Below the pieces are notes generated by a model, which saw only the letters and a list, made by a program, of their open reading frames with translations, was not told the origin of the DNA and searched no databases. Below, in pieces: positions 58,572 to 64,000 of a stretch of DNA of 64,000 nucleotides (positions are counted from its first letter, which is position 1; the number at the start of each line of letters is the position of its first letter). This stretch comes from Adiantum capillus-veneris. Its lineage: Eukaryota; Streptophyta; Polypodiopsida; Polypodiales; Pteridaceae. The stretch lies in assembly GCA_014529385.2 (NCBI GenBank), contig CM043942.1:51902274-51966273 (forward strand), in the 5' to 3' direction. The translations under genes were made by a program, and so were the position numbers.

Positions 58572-59317
58572 TGTAATAGAAATGGCCTAATAACTTGTAG
58601 AGTAGCGGAATTAAGAGAAAGTATTTGCTGAAATTACTTTGAGAGCATAATGGGTGAACTTCATTAATGGTAGCAACATAAAAATAATAGTTAATTAACT
58701 AGGCATGAACAATAATTTTGCAAGAGAGTGAATTAGAGAACATGACAACTATTGAGGACCGGATTTATGTGGAGCCGGTCCCCCCTCCCCAATAGGCATT
58801 TGTATTATAGATTCTCCCATTAAAGGAGACTTGGTACAATACAATCTTTGTGTTCTTTTTTACCTAAGTGATGCTATGAAGATGGAAAGCTTCATGCACC
58901 GCTAGCATAGCATAATCTTTGAAGAATACATTAACTGGACCAAGCCTCAGTCCCAAGACCTCAAACACCTTCGAAGGGGGAGAGAGCTAGCATGGAGTGA
59001 GGATAGGGAAGAGGAAGAAGAAGTAGTATACGAGAAAGAGATATTCCCTTACTTATCATCACTCTTCTTTAGCATAGCATAATAGCTTAGTAATGATGAA
59101 GATGAAGAAGATGGCAAGCTCAAGCTTTGAAGCATGTCTCTTGGTTGGATTTGCACCCCATAGCCAGAGAGGCTAAGTGTAGGCTCACTCTTCTCAAGGA
59201 GCTTAGAGAAGGAGATGGAGCTCTTGCACTTGCCAAGCACATAATGAGAGTGAATGTGAGAGTGTGTGGGTGAGTATACCGTGCAAGCTAGGCCCATGCT
59301 TCCTTGGTCGACCCCCT
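58572..59317 (-). repeat. Partial inverse chromovirus LTR, tandem copy 2
   Basis: Same content as 55776-56521 with a few substitutions. Confidence 0.9.
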
Positions 59318-60250
59318 CTTCAAAGGGGTCCAATGATAAATTACTTGAATTATCTAATTGTTTTTGAATTTATCAAGTCCTCTCTCTCAAAGGGGAAAGG
59401 GGGACACTTGTCCCAAGGCTATCCCTGTTTCTTGTAATGGCTTTTGCTTGTGATTGGCTAGGCCTGGAGGGGTCCAATGAGCTTCAAGCATGAGCTACAA
59501 GGGGGGGTCGACCCAAGCAAGCTAGGGGGGTGCTTAGGGGGTATACTCACCCACACACACTCACAAACACTCTCATTGTGTACTATGCAAAGTGCAAGAG
59601 CTCCCTCTCCTTCTCCAAGCAAGTAGAGGTTGAGAGCCTACACCAACACTCTTGGCTATGGAGTGCAAATCCATCCAAGAGCCATGCTTCAATGCTTAAG
59701 CTTGCCATCTCCTTCTTCTTCATTACTATGCTATTATGTATGCTAGCAACAAGAGTATGATAAGTGAGGAACTAATTCTTTCTCCTACGAAATGTTTCTT
59801 CTTCCTCTTCCCTACCCTCATTCCCTGCTAGCTCTCTCCACCTTCGAAGGTGTTTGAGGTCTTGGGACTGAGGCTTGGTATAGTTAAAGCTTTCTTCAAG
59901 TTTAGGTTATGCTATGATGGTGATGCATGAAGCTTTCCATCTTCATTGCTTCACCTAGGTCACAAGGAACACAAAGAATGTATTGTAACAAGTCTCTCTT
60001 TATGGGAGAAATCATAATACAAATGCCTATTGGAGGGGGGACCGGCTCCACATAAATCCGGTCCTCAACTGTTGTCATGTTCTCTAAATTCTCTCTCTTG
60101 CAAAAGTATTGTCTATGCCAAGTTAACTAATTGCTATGATTATGTTGCTATCTTCAATTATGTCAACCCGCTATGCTCACAAAATCATTTCTTGAAAGTA
60201 CTCTCATTAAATTCCGCTACTCTCAAATTGAATAGGCAAATTCCATTACA
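59318..60250 (+). repeat. Partial chromovirus LTR, tandem copy 3
   Basis: Same content as 56522-57454. Confidence 0.9.
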
Positions 60251-61367
60251 ACCACTTTGCATTGTGTTCTTGCCTTAGCTGCCAAAGGGGACATTTAACT
60301 TGTCCAGATGGATATTAAGACTAAATTCTTACATGATGATCTTCATGAGGACGTATATATGCAGCAACCACAAAGGTTTTTTGAGAAGGGTAGAGAGCAC
60401 TTGGTTTGTAAGATCAAGAAGAGCCTTTATGGCCTTAAACACGCACCAAGAGAATGGTATCATAAGTTTCGTTCATTTATGCTCTCTCAAGGTTATAGAA
60501 GAAGTGACATCGATCATTGCCTCTATACTAAGCGAGTTAAGCAAAGCATGGTAGCTTGTTGGTTTTTATCCTTTAAGTGGATGACATGTTACTTGTTGAA
60601 AATAACATTAATGAGTTAGCTTCCTTGAAATAAAAGTTGAATGATAGCTTTGACGTGAAATATTTGGGGTCATATTTTGGGCATGCACATTGTGCGAGAT
60701 AAATATAAGAAGTTGCTTTACTTATCTCAACAAATTATATTGAAAAACCACTCAAACATTTCAATATGGAGAGAGGGAAGGCATAGAATACTCCACTGCC
60801 TCCATATGTGAAACTATGCCTAAATGATAGTCCCAAATTTGATGTAGAAAAGGCTAAAATGGCAAAGGTGCCATACTCTTTGCAGTTGGTAGCTTAATTA
60901 TGCAATGATATGTACATGATTAGATATTGCTTTTGCAATGGGAGTGGTCAACCAATACATGTCAAATCTTGGCAAGAAACATTGGGGGGTAGTGAAAGGA
61001 GTCATGAGATATCTGAATCGTACAAAGGAATTGTGCATTTGGTTTGGAAGAAAATAAGCACATGTACTTGGATACACTAATTATGCACGGGATATGGACA
61101 AAAGGAGGTCTACTTTAGGTTAAGTCTTCATTTTTATTGGTGGTACTGTTTCTTGGTGATCTCATTTGAGAGTTGCACATCCATGTCAACCATCAAAGCT
61201 GCGTATATTGCAGCATCAAAGGCTTGCAAGGAAGCTATATGGCTTGCTCGACTAGTGAAAGACTTGGGAATTTTTGTTGAGGTGCCTACATTACACCGTG
61301 ATAGTCACAATGCTATCATGTTGGCAAGGAATCCAATGTTTCATGTGAAGATAAAGCATACAAATGT
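60251..61367 (+). pseudogene. Cop-2 RT-RNase H, tandem copy 3
   Basis: As copies 1 and 2. It shares the His variant (LKHAPRE) with copy 2 but lacks the extra TGA, which suggests that copies 2 and 3 are closer to each other than to copy 1. The RNase H segment has LHRDSHN in place of LHCDSHN. Confidence 0.9.
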
Positions 61368-62930
61368 TGTAATAGAAATGGCCTAATAACTTGTAGAGTA
61401 GCAGAATTAAGAGAAAGTATTTGCTGAAATTACTTTGAGAGCATAATGGGTGAACTTCATTAATGGTAGCAACATAAAAATAATAGTTAATTAACTAGGC
61501 ATGAACAATAATTTTGCAAGAGAGTGAATTAGAGAACATGACAACAATTGAGGACCGGATTTATGTGGAGCCGGTCCCCCCTCCCCAATAGGCATTTGTA
61601 TTATAGATTCTCCCATTAAAGGAGACTTGGTACAATACAATCTTTGTGTTCTTTTTTACCTAAGTGATGCTATGAAGATGGAAAGCTTCATGCACCGCTA
61701 GCATAGCATAATCTTTGAAGAATACATTAACTGGACCAAGCCTCAGTCCCAAGACCTCAAACACCTGCGAAGGGGGAGAGAGCTAGCACGGAGTGAGGAT
61801 AGGGAAGAGGAAGAAGAAGTAGTATACGAGAAAGAGATATTCCCTTACTTATCATCACTCTTCTTTAGCATAGCATAATAGCTTAGTAATGATGAAGATG
61901 AAGAAGATGGCAAGCTCAAGCTTTGAAGCATGTCTCTTGGTTAGATTTGCACCCCATAGCCAGAGAGGCTAAGTGTAGTCTCACTCTTCTCAAGGAGCTT
62001 AGAGAAGGAGATGGAGCTCTTGCACTTGCCAAGCACATAATGAGAGTGAATGTGAGAGTGTGTGGGTGAGTATACCGTGCAAGCTAGGCCCATGCTTCCT
62101 TGGTCGACCCCCTCTGGCCAATCACAGCCTTAGTGCATATGAAGCAACAAGGGTAGTCTTGGGACAAGTGTCCCCCTTTCCACTTTGAGAGAGAGGACTT
62201 GATAAATGCAAAAGCAATTAAATAAATGTGGTAATTTATCATTGGACCCCTTTTAAGCATGGCCATTAGGATTCAAGCACCTCATGAAGGTAACATGGGT
62301 AGGGTCTTGACATGTGTCCTTGCTGCCTCTCTAGGCTTGGGCTCACCTTGAGTGTGTGAGTGTGTGTTCTCTCTCTACCCCCTAGGAAAAGGGCTCACCC
62401 CCCCTCTTGTAGGGATATTTTTGACTTGCTTTGATCAAGCACCTTAGTCATCAAGCATGACTAAGCACTTGGACTAGGGGGTGCAAGCATCTCAAGCAAG
62501 CATGTCCAAGCACCTCTAGCACCTTACTGATGCAGCAGGTCAAGCACCTCAAGAACCTTAATCAAGCACCTCAAGAATGACAAGCACCTCAAGCACCTTA
62601 ATCAAGCACCTCAAGCAGGACAAGCATCTCAAGCTTGGGCTGGGTTCCCACCTCAAGCTCAGCCCTAACTTAGGTCAAGGACTTTTAACACTAACCTTTG
62701 GAGGTCTTTAATGAAGCTAACCCTAAGGTCTTCTAAGCTCCATTGGTAGCCTTACTCTTTGACAGACCATCTCTCATTTAAGCCCCTTTACCATTGGCCC
62801 CTTGTTGAGATAGATCTGTAAGCACATGCCTATATTCTACCTCTTATTTCCATTTATCTCTCCCATATTAAATGATCAATTTTATATGAGAAAGTCTTTT
62901 TGGAATAGGTAGATATTAGATTTTATGACA
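61368..62930 (-). repeat. Chr-6 3' LTR, inverse
   Basis: A 1,563-bp LTR, TGTAATAG...TTATGACA on the plus strand. It has the CAAGCACCTCAAG minisatellite at about 62480-62645. The part up to 62113 belongs to tandem unit 3. Confidence 0.9.
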
Positions 62931-63031
62931 TTTCCTCTCTCTTGAAATCATAATCGTCCTCAACTATGAGGTAGAAGAGATAAATTCTTAGTCATTAGTC
63001 TACGTTACTTAGCGGGTAGAGGGTCCCTTTT

Positions 63032-63734
63032 TGTTAGGAAATAAGATGTAGCTAAATAGATAATTGAGTAGATTACTTAATGGAGAGAGACAGATTTACA
63101 TACACGAGATTATAGAGTAGAGAGAGAGAGAGAGAGTACACACAATATACGTGGTTCACCCAATGTGGGCTACGTCCACGAAAAAGCAGCCACTCAATGG
63201 CTTTAGTACTTCAAAACAAGAAGTAGTTTACAAAGAGATTATACCCTTTTGGAGCTCCCGCATTGCTTCACTCTCACCACCTCACACCCATCTTGTTGCA
63301 TCAACTTCACACTATGAAATGTGTGTAGAAATGGCCTCCTTTTATAGGCCAAAAGGGTTGTCCTCTCTTATGAGAGGCAGCCATGTGTAGTCGCCCTTGT
63401 GTGAATAAGTCCAAATCGGACCCTCCAATCTGCCTATGTGTGGCCGCCCTTGTGTAGACAAATCCACTTTTGAATTCGGCCACCGGTCACCGGCCATTGA
63501 CTTCTTCCGACCACCGGCCAACGGCCAACCGACTGCTTTCCGGTCGCCGTCTGGCCATAATATTCCGGCCCCTGATTTTTGGCCGTGAAAATTTTGGTTT
63601 CCGACAAGTGATTTTTATTTCCGGTGAGTGATTTTCCTTCACGCACGATGGCTTCTCCTCATAATGGGGGCCTTACAAATGTGCGCTTTTACCAGATAAA
63701 ATTACAAGGGGTAAATCTGGCTCCATACTTAACA
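63032..63734 (-). repeat. Copia solo LTR of the Cop-1 family
   Basis: A 703-bp LTR, TGTTAGGAAATAAG...ATACTTAACA on the plus strand, in the same orientation as Cop-1. CTTTT flanks it at 63027-63031 and 63735-63739. The host Chr-6 sequence is continuous across it. Solo LTRs arise by recombination between the two LTRs of one element. It lacks several internal segments present in the 888-bp Cop-1 LTR. Confidence 0.88.
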
Positions 63735-64000
63735 CTTTTTACCCTATGATATCATTCCAAGATGGATGACTAATCCATTTGGTGCTTGGGAGACATAGCT
63801 TCCGCAAGCATGTATGCTCTTTAGTCCATATCATAATGCCAAAGTAGAATGACAAGTTCTACTTGGTGTTTGAGAGACGTTGTCAACCAAACATGATTCT
63901 AAGCATGCATACTACTTATATTTGTGCACAATAAAAAGAGAACTACTCTTATAAGACAAAAATATTGGTCATTAAAAAGAAATTTGTACATTTGCTTACT

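Larger units (their letters stand above)
53725..62113 (+). repeat. Three tandem 2.8-kb units
   Basis: Units at 53725-56521 (2,797 bp), 56522-59317 (2,796) and 59318-62113 (2,796) are nearly identical. Each holds the last ~933 bp of a plus-orientation chromovirus LTR, about 1,117 bp of copia RT-RNase H, and about 746 bp of an inverse chromovirus LTR. At both internal junctions GACCCCCTCT of the inverse LTR meets CTTCAAAGGGG of the direct LTR, with a shared CT. Unit 3 continues into the rest of the inverse LTR, and unit 1 starts inside the complete Chr-5 LTR, so the outer context is original. Confidence 0.93.
61368..64000 (-). mobile_element. Chr-6: inverse chromovirus, 3' end only in window
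   Basis: On its own strand the window holds the polyprotein stop codon (TAA at 63998-63996, by comparison with Chr-5), the 3' non-coding region (63995-63735 and 63031-62931), a polypurine tract and the 3' LTR (62930-61368). The coding part lies beyond the right end. A copia solo LTR interrupts the 3' non-coding region. The LTR edge sits in the Cop-2 RNase H, with AATGT just outside it as the presumed target duplication. The second copy is not in the window. Confidence 0.88.

Overview
The window reads as nuclear DNA of a land plant, from a gene-poor, retrotransposon-packed region. The evidence is chromovirus-type Ty3/gypsy and Ty1/copia LTR elements, primer binding sites complementary to plant initiator-Met tRNA, a decayed pentatricopeptide-repeat (PPR) gene and abundant CT/CA microsatellites. 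I see no intact host gene, no tRNA or rRNA, and no bacterial feature. The species cannot be named from the sequence.

Layout. 1-1229: unassigned DNA with small repeats. 1230-5558: minus-strand chromovirus remnant (Chr-1: 5' LTR, PBS, gag, protease). 5559-11617: unassigned DNA with a 1.07-kb duplication carrying GC-rich palindromes, poly-G/CA tracts and a PPR pseudogene. 11618-14012: deleted plus-strand chromovirus (Chr-2). 14013-15690: scrambled fragments of another gypsy element. 15975-18347: truncated minus-strand copia element (Cop-1). 18348-19135 plus 28966-31455: minus-strand chromovirus remnant (Chr-3), split by a 9.8-kb gag-protease element (GP-1, 19136-28960, TSD CTTGG) whose leader holds an array of perfect palindromes. 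31456-35371: unassigned DNA with unrecognised coding-like stretches. 35372-36123: chromovirus gag fragment (Chr-4). 36147-45712: an old gag fragment (GP-3) split by a second gag-protease element (GP-2, 36406-44980, TSD ACATC) with an uninterrupted 1,413-codon frame. 45735-61367: a decayed copia pol (Cop-2) split by a full-length chromovirus (Chr-5, 45825-54657, TSD ACCAC) and by an inverted chromovirus (Chr-6, from 61368 to beyond the end). A 2.8-kb block spanning parts of both LTRs and the copia pol between them is present in three tandem copies (53725-62113). A copia solo LTR (63032-63734, TSD CTTTT) sits inside Chr-6.

How the parts relate. Chr-5 encodes a whole Gag-protease-RT-RNase H-integrase-chromodomain polyprotein in one frame, broken by a single CGA-to-TGA stop. 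GP-1 and GP-2 have LTRs and primer sites but show only Gag and protease. If mobile, they would have needed reverse transcriptase and integrase from another element. The points most worth following up are the GP-1 leader palindrome array, the GP-2 element (four zinc knuckles, repeated W-[VI]-P-K motifs, a candidate 93-nt intron) and the 2.8-kb tandem triplication built on inverted LTRs.
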